Origin: Bacteroidota bacterium
GTDB lineage: Bacteria; Bacteroidota; Bacteroidia; UKL13-3
Direction: 5' to 3'
NCBI GenBank assembly: GCA_947453415.1
Contig: CANGGG010000014.1
Coordinates: 1-46,468 of the forward strand
DNA: 46,468 nucleotides
Shown: in pieces, positions 14,144 to 24,500 of the stretch
Numbering within the stretch: position 1 is the stretch's first letter
Layout: the number at the start of each line of letters is the position of its first letter
Notes under the pieces: generated by a model
Told to the model about the DNA's origin: nothing
The model's input: the letters and a program-made list of their open reading frames with translations, nothing else
The model's database searches: none
Program-made: the position numbers and the translations under genes

Positions 14144-16234
14144 TTAAAAACTTATTTGAAATTGTATGATTAAATCGCTTTGTGTGTCCCCATTTATTTG
14201 CTCTAATCCGCTACCAATTGAATTTATATTGTTATATTGGGTATATGAAAATCGCGCAAAAAATTTTATATTTTTATTAATTTTATAATTAGCCATCAAG
14301 TAAAATCGTGTACCACTATTTTGAAACATTGGCACACTATAAGTATAAGGCACATTGTCTTCAAAAGCATAAATGCGGGCATTGAATTCATCAACGTCAA
14401 ATAATGCCAAACGAGTATTAATGGTAAATTTGTTTTTATAAAACTTAAATTTTAAATCTTGGTAAATGAGCGTTCCATAAGTATTGGAAGTATTTCTAGT
14501 GCTATATTCTGATTGTTCAAAACGGCTTTCAGTCTCTATAAATAAACTGATTTTATATTTTAAATGGAACCTAAATTGTTGGCGAATTTGTTCGGCTAAA
14601 ACAGGATTTAAAGCAATAATATTACTGCTTTCATTTTTCTGATTATTTTCAAATTTATATCGAATATAAATATTTATAACTTTACTAGGATTATATTGAA
14701 CTTCGCTCAATAAATCGAATCCTTTGCTTGGTGCCTCTATTTGAAAACGCAACCAAGCCGATTTATAAAAATCAATATAACTATTAAAGGTAAATGCTTT
14801 TACTGGCTTGTAACTAATACCACAATAAAAACCAGTTTCATTTTTACCATCACTATTTTCCGCAAAAGGATTGTTAAATGTAGTTTGATAATTTGGTTCA
14901 AAATGTCGATATAGTAAACATAAATCGAGTTTACTGTCAAGTGTTAGCAGTAAAGAATTTGTAGTTGCAAATCCACCATTTTCACTTTTCGAAAATTCCC
15001 CACTAAAAAATGCATTTCCTAATGAAAGTTTATAATCTAATCCTGCATTCATTAATTGATTACCACTAAAATTATACAATTGATATAATTGATTGCCAGG
15101 CAAAAATGGTAAGTTATAATTGGTTTTAATTCCGGTAAACCCAATCTGTAAAAAATTAAAATCTTTTTGAACATGAACTCCCAAAATGCTTTGTTTTACA
15201 TTGTCTTTGTCTAATATTTCATTGTCCGTTCTGTTAAATCCTGTATAATTAAATCCAGTAAAACCGTCATACGAATTGATATTATTGGTATCGGCATTTT
15301 GAAAATTAGTATTGATGTTTTTATAAGATATAAATGAAACAAATTGCCAACTTTTATATTTGTAATCAATGGCAGCACCACGCATAAACTCAAATTCATT
15401 TACACTTCTATAAGGCCTGATATTTTGGTAGTATCTATTAATGTTTAATACATATGCAGATTTACGAGCAGAAAGGCCACTTCCAAATGTTAAACCTTGT
15501 CCAAAATTTGCTTGGTAATCACCAATAATTATGGAACTAAAATGTCCAATATTTTTAAAATGAACATGGGCTGAATTAAAGTCAAATCCGCTGCTTTGAG
15601 CACCACTTAAAAACTGTTCACCAGCGTCTTTTTCTCCTGTAAAACCAATATCAATTCGTTTTCCAATTTTTTGTTTTGCGCGTAACACATATCTGTACGG
15701 TGAACCCAAATAATACTGCTTATTGAGTGGTTTTAATTCGCTTGTTTTATATCCCAATTTTTGTTGAAAATCGTTTTCGTGTTGGAGTACAATTTCGGTT
15801 TTCCCCACCTGTGTAAGTTCAATTAATTTAAGCTGCTTATTTGTTTCATTTACAGTGGTAAAATGTTTTAAATAAAATATGGTTTCATCACTTAAATTAT
15901 CAATTGCTTGAAGTTCATAAATACTTTCAAAATCACCATATTTTTTTGGGTGATTTAAAATTGAATTTATCTCACTTTGCTTTAAAAACAATAACTGTTG
16001 TAATTCATTTTCCGAGCATTTGTTCAAGTTTATTTTTGTATCAAAATAATAGGCTAATTGAGCTTGTAAATCGGTGTAGTCTAATTGAGCTTCTTGATTT
16101 TCAATTAGCTTTTCAATGATGCTTGAAATGACATCATTTTTTTGTTGTAACTTTTGTGCAATCAAGATTTTACTTGAATAAATGAAAGCTAAAATGAGCA
16201 AATATTTAAATATATATTTTAATTTATTTACCAT
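14144..16234 (-). CDS. helix-hairpin-helix outer-membrane beta-barrel protein
   Basis: A 696-residue envelope protein. Residues 1-26 are a signal peptide. Residues of about 68-120 form a ComEA-like helix-hairpin-helix region (INLNKCSENELQQL, then YELQAIDNL). The remainder, from about 150, is beta-rich with many Tyr, Phe and Asn and ends in SDLIIQFQISF, with a C-terminal Phe as in outer-membrane barrels. This combination recurs in Bacteroidota and is annotated only as helix-hairpin-helix domain-containing protein; DNA uptake has been suggested by the ComEA part but is not shown. Its ATG overlaps the stop of the upstream gene by 11 nt (ATGGTAAATAA), implying translational coupling. Confidence 0.85.
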   Translation of the reverse strand: MVNKLKYIFKYLLILAFIYSSKILIAQKLQQKNDVISSIIEKLIENQEAQLDYTDLQAQLAYYFDTKINLNKCSENELQQLLFLKQSEINSILNHPKKYGDFESIYELQAIDNLSDETIFYLKHFTTVNETNKQLKLIELTQVGKTEIVLQHENDFQQKLGYKTSELKPLNKQYYLGSPYRYVLRAKQKIGKRIDIGFTGEKDAGEQFLSGAQSSGFDFNSAHVHFKNIGHFSSIIIGDYQANFGQGLTFGSGLSARKSAYVLNINRYYQNIRPYRSVNEFEFMRGAAIDYKYKSWQFVSFISYKNINTNFQNADTNNINSYDGFTGFNYTGFNRTDNEILDKDNVKQSILGVHVQKDFNFLQIGFTGIKTNYNLPFLPGNQLYQLYNFSGNQLMNAGLDYKLSLGNAFFSGEFSKSENGGFATTNSLLLTLDSKLDLCLLYRHFEPNYQTTFNNPFAENSDGKNETGFYCGISYKPVKAFTFNSYIDFYKSAWLRFQIEAPSKGFDLLSEVQYNPSKVINIYIRYKFENNQKNESSNIIALNPVLAEQIRQQFRFHLKYKISLFIETESRFEQSEYSTRNTSNTYGTLIYQDLKFKFYKNKFTINTRLALFDVDEFNARIYAFEDNVPYTYSVPMFQNSGTRFYLMANYKINKNIKFFARFSYTQYNNINSIGSGLEQINGDTQSDLIIQFQISF

Positions 16235-17033
16235 GAAAAACCATTCCTAAGTGTGGCGTTAAACCTAAGTTTTGATTAAAACTACTTGCAAATAATAAAT
16301 CAAATTGTTTTAGTTTAGTACTGAATCCAAAAGTGATATAATTTGGATTGTTGGCATAACCCAAACTTAACTCAAAATTAGGCTGCAAAGCGTAATTTAT
16401 TCCACTTCTAAGTATTAATTTTTGCGCTAAAGTTTTATCCGCATCAGCCGTTAAATATACATTTTTATTTATTAAATATTTAACTCCAATTCTTCCAAAA
16501 GTTATTACATTTCCATGTGAATTTATATTGTATTTGCTTTGAGTAGGGTTAAATATTAAAAGTCCAAATTGAAGATTTTTGTTTGCCTTAAAAAAAGCAC
16601 TTAAACTTCCTGCAAAAGCACTTGTATTTTCTTGCTCCGCTATATTTATGGCAATATAATTTAAAGTAATTCCTAAACTAAAACTGTTGTTTAGTTTTTT
16701 GGCAATACCAATGCTCATGTTTTGCTGGTTAAATTTTTCGTAACCAAAATGATTGATATTTGTACCAATTTGCAACCATTTTTTTGAAAAAATTAAACAT
16801 GTATTAATAGCGTTAAGTTGTTTTAACCCAAACCTTGTTTGATTGTATATTCCAAATTGAATTGATTTTATTTCTGTACTTGAAGCCATGTTATTAGCAC
16901 ATGAAAAAATATTGCTTTCAGCTGTAGAACAACCACCTAGACTCCATGATTTAGTACCAATTGGATCAAATATTGGCTGCGCAAATGCAATGGGAATTAC
17001 ACCTATTAAAAAAAATAAGCAAAACATTTTCAT
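16224..17033 (-). CDS. PorV-like or FadL-like outer-membrane protein, uncharacterised
   Basis: A 269-residue protein with a signal peptide (cleavage after IAFA, residue 18) and a beta-rich body. Repeated strand patterns (FGIYNQTRFGLKQL, WLQIGTNINHFGY, SLGITLNYIAI, HLGMVFHGK) resemble the barrel of PorV and related proteins; N-terminal SWSLGGCSTA is like the start of PorV-type proteins. I cannot name the family firmly. It overlaps the HhH barrel gene by 11 nt, so the two are made together and may act together in the outer membrane. An inverted repeat (17050-17078) lies 17 nt upstream of the ATG. Confidence 0.72.
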   Translation of the reverse strand: MKMFCLFFLIGVIPIAFAQPIFDPIGTKSWSLGGCSTAESNIFSCANNMASSTEIKSIQFGIYNQTRFGLKQLNAINTCLIFSKKWLQIGTNINHFGYEKFNQQNMSIGIAKKLNNSFSLGITLNYIAINIAEQENTSAFAGSLSAFFKANKNLQFGLLIFNPTQSKYNINSHGNVITFGRIGVKYLINKNVYLTADADKTLAQKLILRSGINYALQPNFELSLGYANNPNYITFGFSTKLKQFDLLFASSFNQNLGLTPHLGMVFHGK

Positions 17034-17049
17034 GGTAAAATCTAATATA

Positions 17050-17078
17050 GATTATTGATATATTAAAATTCAATAATC
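17050..17078. repeat. 9-bp inverted repeat upstream of the PorV-like gene
   Basis: GATTATTGA (17050-17058) and TCAATAATC (17070-17078), 11-nt spacer. Imperfect pairing continues outward with one bulge. It lies 17-45 nt before the ATG at 17033 and could be an operator or a leader hairpin. No consensus promoter is visible beside it. Confidence 0.4.
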
Positions 17079-17117
17079 ATATATTTTATTTGTATTAAAA
17101 AATATAATGCTAAATAT

Positions 17118-19883
17118 TTATCTTATTAATGTAATTGTTCCGTGAAGTTTTACAGTAGATTCATTTTGTTTTTTAAAACTTCCTAAATAAAAATATACCC
17201 CTTCACTAACGGGTTCCCCGTTTGTAGTTTTTCCATCCCATTTAAAATCTTTGTCACTGCTTGTAAAAATTTCTTGCCCCCAACGGTTATAAATTATAAT
17301 TTCAGCCTCCCCGCATTTCGACAATCCTTCTAATTTAAAATAATCATTGATTCCATCGTTATTTGGAGTAAATACGTTGATAGTTTTTACTTTATTTAAA
17401 CTGTCAGCATAATGAATAGTAGTTTTTGCCGTATCTGCACAATTAGTTCCACTATTTATTATTAAAACTATTTCTTGATTATTTATTTCATCAATTAGTA
17501 ATGTTGGATTTTTTAAATTACTGGTTTTCCCATTGGGTAAAAGCCATAAATAATTTAATGCATTTTCTGTTGGTGTATTAAAAGTTACTGTATTTGAACA
17601 GGTATCAAAATTGTAAAAAATGTTTGCATCTTTGAATTTAAACGACATTTTAAAAGCTGCATTGCTACACCTTGGACTTACATTGGTTTTAAAAACAGCA
17701 TCAGAACTTATTGGAAAATCACTGATTGATGTTTGTCCACTAAAATCAGGGCAACTTGCACATACTGATTGATATATATAACCTTTTTTATCAAACCTAC
17801 TTGTTCCACCATCAACGTGGTCGCCAGTAATATTCCCACCAAAAAAAGTTGCATATAATAATTTTTCAGCATTTTGGCTCATCACCATTAAGTAAAAATC
17901 ACGGCCATCGGTAGTTTTTTGGTATGCATCGGTAGTTACAGTTAAACCATTTGTATTTCCTACATTATTTATTCCACCCCAACCGCTCATATATAATCGT
18001 CCGCAGTCATCTAATAAAAAAGCATTAATACTAATATCAAAACTCACATTACCTCTACCAAAAGTACTAATAAAAGCTATTGTATCAAATGCTTTAGTTA
18101 TTTTACTGATAAATTGTTTTCCGTTTTTTACAGAATATACATTTCCAATTGGTTGAATATTTCCCATTGAATTTCCTACCACATATATATTTTCATCGTT
18201 GTCTAATTCCAAACTAAAAATTTGATCGCTTGAACTTGTTCCAAAATATTTTAACTTTAAAATAGTACTTCCATCGTTTTTTATTTTAGCAAAAAACCCA
18301 TCACTTTTACCACCAAAATAGGAGTTTGTTGCATTAATAATTCCCATATCTTTATTGGTGCTTCCTGCAATAAAAATATCTTGATTGCTATTTAAATCTA
18401 CGCTATAAATTACATCATCGCTTAAATTTGGAATGGCCGAACTAAAAATTAATGAATTGCAATTTGGACTTAATTTAAAAACTACACCTTTTTGTAATGA
18501 ATTGGCATTAGCCGCACCAAAAGAACCCGTTGTAATAGGAAAATTATACGATTTACTACAACTTCCAACTATAATATTATTATCTTTATCAATGATTACA
18601 TCACCTTTAAATTCATCGGCATAAAAAATATTTAGGTCAGCATTTAAATTCAAACCATCATCCAAACTTCCTCCTAAGAAAGTGGAGCCCAAAAGTGCAG
18701 TTCCATCAGCATTGAATTTGGTTACAAAAAAATCGTAATTCCCATTGTGACTGGTGTCGTAACCGTTTGTATTTATTGGAAAATCAACTGATTTGGTAGT
18801 TCCCATTACTACTAAATTGTCGTTATTGTCAACCACTAAGCTATGAGGATTTTCATTTTGCTTTCCTCCCAAATAAGTGGCATAAACTAACTGTTTTCCA
18901 TCGCTACTGTATTTGCTAATGGTAATGTCACAGGGTAAATAAACTGGTGCTTCTACAATACCACCTTTATATATTAGTTGAAAAGCTCCAGGAGTTACAG
19001 GATAAGTTCCACCAAACTCATTGGTAGTTATGCCACCTGCAAATAAATTTCCTTTACTATCATAAGTAGCAGTATATCCAAAATTATCTTCTGTTGAACC
19101 GCTATAGGTACTAAAAACCAAATCTGGATCAATCACTAAATTGTAATTTGGGTTGTAATGTTCGGCTTCAAAACTGATACAATTGTTTTTTATAACATAT
19201 TTTACATTTACCAAAAATCGTTTTCCTTCTATAATTTGATAAGCAAATGGTTTTTGTTCCTTTATAATTCCTTGTGAATGTGAAATAAATAATTCGTCAT
19301 AGTTTAAATAAACACTATCAGCTCCAGTTATTTGTAACTGAATATCAGCCAAATTAGCATTAGGTTTTAAAATCCAATCGTATTTTAAAACATTGCTTCT
19401 GGAAGCATTTATTTGTAAATCTATTTGCTTATAAATGTTTGGATAAATGATATTTTGGTAAGTATGAACATTGATTTTCCATTTACTTTTATCGTTTCCT
19501 AAAAAGTAGTTTTTGTAGGAGTTTTCTGCTACGCCATTTGAAATTGGAATACAGTTTTTGCCTATATTTTTAAATAAAACAGCTAAATAATTCCCGTTAA
19601 TTATAATTTCTTTTTTTTCTATTTTATCCAAGTGATCATTCGCATCTGCCACGTTTTTTTGATTTAGAAAATAGTAAGAAATACTTTCATCTTTCAATAA
19701 AATATGGAAGGCTGAACTGCTGTATTTGAATTTGATATCTTTGTTCCATTGACCTTTATTTTCTGTAAAATTTATAATGTTTCTTATTGCCTCCGGCAAA
19801 ATATTCACTTGTGCCAAAATTTTATTTTGACAAGCAAATTGCGCAGCAATTAAAAAAATAATATATTGGAGTTTTTTGAACAA
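17118..19883 (-). CDS. secreted SBBP-repeat protein with T9SS type B sorting domain
   Basis: A 921-residue protein when read from a TTG at 19883. That start gives FKKLQYIIFLIAAQFACQNKILAQ, an ordinary signal peptide; an ATG at 19949 would add 22 hydrophobic residues before it and is less likely. The mature part begins with an ENKGQW domain (DUF7948-type), then SBBP/beta-propeller-like repeats (FSTYSGSTEDNFG, YATYLGGKQNEN, LGSTFLGGSLDDG) and a PKD-like stretch. The last 85 residues are the gliding-motility-associated type B domain (NVFTPNNDGINDYF, IYNRWGQEIF, WDGKTTNGEPVSEGVYFY). It is divergent from the sigma factor gene, 147 nt away. A surface or secreted role via the T9SS is expected; ligand unknown. 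Confidence 0.88.
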   Translation of the reverse strand: MFKKLQYIIFLIAAQFACQNKILAQVNILPEAIRNIINFTENKGQWNKDIKFKYSSSAFHILLKDESISYYFLNQKNVADANDHLDKIEKKEIIINGNYLAVLFKNIGKNCIPISNGVAENSYKNYFLGNDKSKWKINVHTYQNIIYPNIYKQIDLQINASRSNVLKYDWILKPNANLADIQLQITGADSVYLNYDELFISHSQGIIKEQKPFAYQIIEGKRFLVNVKYVIKNNCISFEAEHYNPNYNLVIDPDLVFSTYSGSTEDNFGYTATYDSKGNLFAGGITTNEFGGTYPVTPGAFQLIYKGGIVEAPVYLPCDITISKYSSDGKQLVYATYLGGKQNENPHSLVVDNNDNLVVMGTTKSVDFPINTNGYDTSHNGNYDFFVTKFNADGTALLGSTFLGGSLDDGLNLNADLNIFYADEFKGDVIIDKDNNIIVGSCSKSYNFPITTGSFGAANANSLQKGVVFKLSPNCNSLIFSSAIPNLSDDVIYSVDLNSNQDIFIAGSTNKDMGIINATNSYFGGKSDGFFAKIKNDGSTILKLKYFGTSSSDQIFSLELDNDENIYVVGNSMGNIQPIGNVYSVKNGKQFISKITKAFDTIAFISTFGRGNVSFDISINAFLLDDCGRLYMSGWGGINNVGNTNGLTVTTDAYQKTTDGRDFYLMVMSQNAEKLLYATFFGGNITGDHVDGGTSRFDKKGYIYQSVCASCPDFSGQTSISDFPISSDAVFKTNVSPRCSNAAFKMSFKFKDANIFYNFDTCSNTVTFNTPTENALNYLWLLPNGKTSNLKNPTLLIDEINNQEIVLIINSGTNCADTAKTTIHYADSLNKVKTINVFTPNNDGINDYFKLEGLSKCGEAEIIIYNRWGQEIFTSSDKDFKWDGKTTNGEPVSEGVYFYLGSFKKQNESTVKLHGTITLIR

Positions 19884-19969
19884 ATAAATATAATTTTTAA
19901 GTAAGCAAAGTAAATGAATTTTAAAATAAATAGCTTGCAATAAAAGCATTTAGAAAATTTTAAGTTTTT

Positions 19970-20002
19970 TTTGCAAATACTTGCAACTAAAAAATACTTT
20001 AA
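19970..20002 (+). promoter_or_regulatory. possible promoter of the ECF sigma operon
   Basis: TTTG (19970-19973), 21-nt spacer, TACTTTAA (six of eight matches to TAnnTTTG), 28 nt before the GTG at 20031. The spacer contains the near direct repeat TTGCAAATAC-TTGCAACTA, which could be part of a special promoter. Confidence 0.35.
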
Positions 20003-20030
20003 TTAATCATCCACAATAGCAATAGAAAAA

Positions 20031-20567
20031 GTGAGCCAAAATATAAGTCAAGAATTGATAGATAAATGCATACAAGGGCAAGCCAAGGCTCAAAAACAAT
20101 TGTATGAATTTACCGTAAGACAAATGTATGGAATATGCTTAAGATATTGCAAAAATCCTGAAGATGCAAAAGACATCATGCAAGAAGGTTATATTAGGGT
20201 TTTTAGTAAAATGAAGCAATTTGAAGGTAAAGGAGTTTTAGAAGCATGGATGAGAAGAATATTTGTTAACTGTGCTTTAGAAAATATAAGAGTCAATAAA
20301 TTTAATACTGAAACGAGTGATATTGCAGAAGAATATAATTTAGGCTTTGAAAATTTAACCATTGACAAAATGAGTCAAAAGGAAATTATGGAAATCTTTC
20401 AAAAGCTTGCAAATGGATATAGAACTGTTTTGAATTTGTTTGCAATTGAGGGCTATTCACATGCTGAAATAGCCGAAATGTTAGGAATAAGTGAAGGAAC
20501 TTCAAAAAGCCAACTAGCTAGGGCAAGAGGTGCTTTTTTAAAAGAATATAATAAGTTAAAAAATTGA
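20031..20567 (+). CDS. RNA polymerase ECF sigma factor
   Basis: A 178-residue sigma-70 family ECF protein beginning with GTG. Region 2 is at about residues 10-80 (YEFTVRQMYGICLRYCKNPEDAKDIMQEGY, the core-binding and -10 recognition part), with the W-R-x-FVN segment at 88-95. Region 4 is at about 115-170 (YRTVLNLFAIEGYSHAEIAEMLGISEGTSKSQL), a helix-turn-helix. No extra C-terminal domain. Its stop overlaps the start of the next gene by 4 nt (TTGA), the usual arrangement of an ECF sigma and its anti-sigma. It probably directs transcription of the giant surface protein downstream, its own operon, or both. Confidence 0.95.
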   Translation: MSQNISQELIDKCIQGQAKAQKQLYEFTVRQMYGICLRYCKNPEDAKDIMQEGYIRVFSKMKQFEGKGVLEAWMRRIFVNCALENIRVNKFNTETSDIAEEYNLGFENLTIDKMSQKEIMEIFQKLANGYRTVLNLFAIEGYSHAEIAEMLGISEGTSKSQLARARGAFLKEYNKLKN

Positions 20568-21457
20568 ATAAATTAGATAATATATTAAAAAAACAAATGG
20601 AAACTTTTGCTCCTGATGCGCCAAATATTTGGGCAGGAATAGAGCAAGGTGTTCAAGCGAATGCTGCTGCGCAAACTGCTACAATTACCAAAACTATTGG
20701 CAGTAAATTAGTCAATACAATTGCTAAAATTGCTGCTTTTGTAGTGATTCCCGCAAGTGTAGTGGTTTATTTTATAAGCAATGAAAAAAACAATATTGTA
20801 GAAAGTCCAAAAGTGGAAAACAGTATTTTATCCTCAAACTCAAATACCGAAAAAGTAAAAACAGTTGAAACGCCAAAAATAGCTTCAGTTAATACTGAAA
20901 ATAAAGCTATAAAAATTAATGAAAATAAAACAACGATTTCAAATAATAATAATAGCACTTCAAATACCTCAGAAAAAACTGTTAATGAATTTGTTAGTAT
21001 CAATAAAATAATCACTTTAGAACAAATTAATAAGGCAAAAAATGAAAATGTAATGATTGTTTCGAAAGAATCTAATAAAGACATTTCAAATGAAGATATT
21101 GCTGAAAATAAAGAAGTGGAAATGATAGAAGAAAATGAAAGTAAAGAAGATTTTTCAAATTCAGGGAATGAAGCGGGTATCAGAATTTTTCCGAATGTGT
21201 TTACTCCAAATAATGACGGAATTGATGATAAATATGTAATAGATTTAGAAGGTGAAAAATTCTATAATTTGAAAATTTACAATTATAACAATGAATTAGT
21301 TTTTGAAAGTAATGATAAAAATAACAATTGGGATGGAATAAACTATAAAACTGGACAAGCCTGTAACAGTGGAACTTACTATGGAATTTTTCAGTTTAAA
21401 TTTTACAATGAAGAAAAAAATTCCACACGAATGACAAAAATAAAATTGATTCGATAA
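20564..21457 (+). CDS. anti-sigma-like membrane protein with C-terminal T9SS type B domain
   Basis: A 297-residue protein starting with TTG inside the sigma factor stop (TTGA overlap). Residues 1-48 form a cytoplasmic segment with LKKQMETFAPDAPNIWAGIE, the pattern of Bacteroidota anti-sigma N-termini. Residues of about 54-71 are a single membrane helix. Residues 72-205 are a low-complexity Asn/Glu/Lys/Ser linker. Residues of about 206-297 match the gliding-motility-associated type B sorting domain (FPNVFTPNNDGIDDKY, KIYNYNNELVF, NWDGINYKTGQACNSGTYYG). There is no cleavable signal peptide, so the sorting-type domain should stay tethered in the periplasm. Proposed role: holding the sigma factor and sensing the envelope or T9SS. 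The domain order is read directly; the role is inference. Confidence 0.85.
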   Translation: MNKLDNILKKQMETFAPDAPNIWAGIEQGVQANAAAQTATITKTIGSKLVNTIAKIAAFVVIPASVVVYFISNEKNNIVESPKVENSILSSNSNTEKVKTVETPKIASVNTENKAIKINENKTTISNNNNSTSNTSEKTVNEFVSINKIITLEQINKAKNENVMIVSKESNKDISNEDIAENKEVEMIEENESKEDFSNSGNEAGIRIFPNVFTPNNDGIDDKYVIDLEGEKFYNLKIYNYNNELVFESNDKNNNWDGINYKTGQACNSGTYYGIFQFKFYNEEKNSTRMTKIKLIR

Positions 21458-21467
21458 ATCATAATAC

Positions 21468-21497
21468 TTGTAATTTAATTTAAAAATATTATGTTAG
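21468..21497 (+). promoter_or_regulatory. possible promoter of the 2006-residue surface protein gene
   Basis: TTG (21468-21470), 19-nt spacer, TATGTTAG (21490-21497; seven of eight matches to TAnnTTTG), 34 nt before the ATG. It may be read by the housekeeping sigma or by the ECF factor encoded just upstream. Confidence 0.4.
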
Positions 21498-21531
21498 CAA
21501 ACTGTTTAAAATATAAAATAATAATAATAAA

Positions 21532-24500
21532 ATGAAATATATGTACTTTAAATTATCCATCCGAAAGCTAAAACACAGTGCTGTTTTGGTTTTTCTATTG
21601 TTTACATCTATCTTGGTTAAAGCCCAGGCAGATTTTACAATATCCCCCACAATAGCTTGTGCCGGTGTAGATAGAACACGTGTTAACATTACAACACCTG
21701 GTATTGCCGCAGCTGATTTAATTTCATTTACTGTACGTTGGGGAATACCTAACGACACTGCTGTAAATGCAAGAATTGCTGGGCAACCACCAATTCCTTT
21801 GTTTTCAAAACAATATTTTAATGGTGGAACTTATAATATAACAGTTGTAGTTAAAAGAAATGGCGGACCAGATATAGTTATTACTAAATCTATTAAGATT
21901 TGGCAACGCCCTACTACTTCATTTACGCTTGCTAGTTCTGATAACCAATGTTTCAAAAACAATCAATATTGTTTTAACAATACTTCACATCAAGGAACAG
22001 CTCCATTAGTTAAGTACGAATGGACTTTTGGAGATGGTAATTATCGTTTAATAACTGATACCAATAACAGAAATATTTGTCATCAGTATGCCTTAAATAA
22101 TCCTGCTTATCAAGTTGGATTAAAAGTAACAGATTCTGTGGGTTGTACTACTGATCCTGTTACGGATTTATTAAGTGCTAAAGGTGTAAAATTAGCACCA
22201 GATATTAATCCTAAATTTGAAATTACAGGTAAAGCGCAGTGTGATACTACTTTTTATATTTATAAAAATACTACTGCCATGAGTTTTGCAAATGTATATT
22301 CATTTACTTTTGATTATGGTGATGGTACAACATATGTATCTGGTCCACCTCATACTGTAACTGAAGATTTTAACAGATGGTCAAAACCATATACACATGG
22401 ATATACAACTAATAACGTATTTCGTCCTTCACTAATTGTTAAAGATAAATCTTCAGGATGTATCGATACCTTTTATTATGAAAGTACAGGATTACAATTA
22501 CCTGAAAATATTATTTTCCAAATTGAGTTATTAACCAAACGTAGCATTCCTAACGATTCAATAGCCGATTCAGTTTGTTTAATGACTCCAGGAGCAGCAA
22601 CGCTAACTTTGTATAACAAATATGATTTACAGGGTCCCGGTGGAACTCCATTAGATATACAATGGCATTTTCATGATCCAAATGCAAATCCTCCAGGATC
22701 AGATGTAAATCCATTTAGAAATGTGTTTCAACCTACTTATGACTATAAAGGAATGGGTCAGTTTTTCCCAACTTTAACAGTTAAATGTCCGGGTGCTACT
22801 GCCAAATCAAGAACATATACTTTTTATTCAAAAATTGATACCCTTCCAAAAGATTTAAACAGGTATCAATATCAAGATTATTGGGCAGCTCCAGATCCAA
22901 AATATCCTCAATGGACAAATCCAAATGGACCACAATTAAATCCAATTTTATATACAAAAAACGGTAGATTATTAACACCAAATACTGCTACAAATCCTCA
23001 GTATTACAATTATAATGGTAAAATATCTTCTTATGCATACGATACAACATACAGTTCAGTTGATCCAACTGTTATATTAAGTATTCATGCTCGTCATATT
23101 GGCTGGACTGATTCAATGAGTTCAAGTTGGGATTTCTTTTACATAAATGATGATGCATGTATTAATAAATGGATTGATACAGGTGTTACTACTTTTAGAA
23201 ATCCTTTTACCAGTGCTTTAAATACCGTTCCATTTTACAGGGATTTTTGTAATCCAATATCTCGTGTAATAAGAACTGCAGATACATTATTTAGGGATAA
23301 ATTAATTGGTTTAGGAGTACAAATTTTAGGTCCTTTTGTAAGAATTGAAAATCCATTTCCAGCTGGTGGTCCACCTCCTCCAGATGATGTGGTTTTACAA
23401 TGGCAAAAATTACAATGCGGCCCTTCTTATCCAGTTTATTTTGTAAATAATTCGTTAACTTATCAATCAAATAGAATTTGGATTCGTTGGGATTTTGCGG
23501 AAGATGCATTTGCTCCCGCTTGTACTTCATATTCTATTCCAAATCCTTCTCAAGCAAATGGTGGTTTAGAACCTTATACAAGTGCTGGTGATTTAAAAAA
23601 TAGAACTATAGGTGCATTCATTGCCAATGGAAAAGCTTATTTGGGAAGATTAGATATTTGTAATTATTCTCACGATACGATGCCTACCCATACGTACACA
23701 AATTGGGATGTTGCATTTGATTGGTATAGATATGGACACGATTTCCCTCCTTATGATTCAACAAAATGGACAAAAGGATATACAGTTTGGCCCACATCAC
23801 AAGCGCCACCAGCTGGTTTTACTTGGGTACAACCTAGAGATACAATTGGTTCACAAGGATGGAACAAACCAATGACAGCAACTGGTCCTACTCCAACTCG
23901 TATAGATACAATGGTGAAAATTTGGCCTGCCGATATTCCTGCTAATAACGTTATTACTTTAAATAGGGGAATTCCAGATCCGATTTCAAGTTCAAGAGGA
24001 AATTGGATGGATGTAATTCCTGCTGGAACAAGAATTGACACAGGTTTATTAGTCATTAATTTATCACAAAAAGCAAATGATGGAAGAACTAGAACTTATA
24101 GAGGTTCTGACATTATACCTGGAATTTCTCCTCCTAAAACCTTATATAGATATGCGTTTGACCGCCAGGTTATACAAGATATTACAGTTACTTTAAGAAT
24201 GAAAGATTCATTGAATAATATTTCTGGTGATCCTGGATTTAGAAAAATAAAGTTGAAATTTGATACCATTCAAATTTATGATCCTATTACTAATGGTACT
24301 AAAGATTCTATTGTCAGAGATTCATTATTCTTAGATGATTGGGATTGTAATGGTTCAAGTAGTGTAACATTAAGTTTTACTCGTCCCGATGCATTTGGTT
24401 TAAGTCAAGATGGTAAAATTTGTCCTAACTTTAAATCAGGTTCTTCAGGTGGTGATCCTCAATTAATATTTAATAGAAATGGTTATTTAGATTCTGCACG

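Noticed and set aside
20767-21084. A hydrophobic 105-codon frame opposite the anti-sigma linker
   Set aside because: It mirrors the Asn/Lys/Glu-rich linker codons, which read as Leu/Phe/Ile/Ser on the other strand.
23751-24056. A 101-codon frame opposite the 2006-residue protein gene
   Set aside because: Overlaps a continuous large gene; no initiation signals or family pattern.
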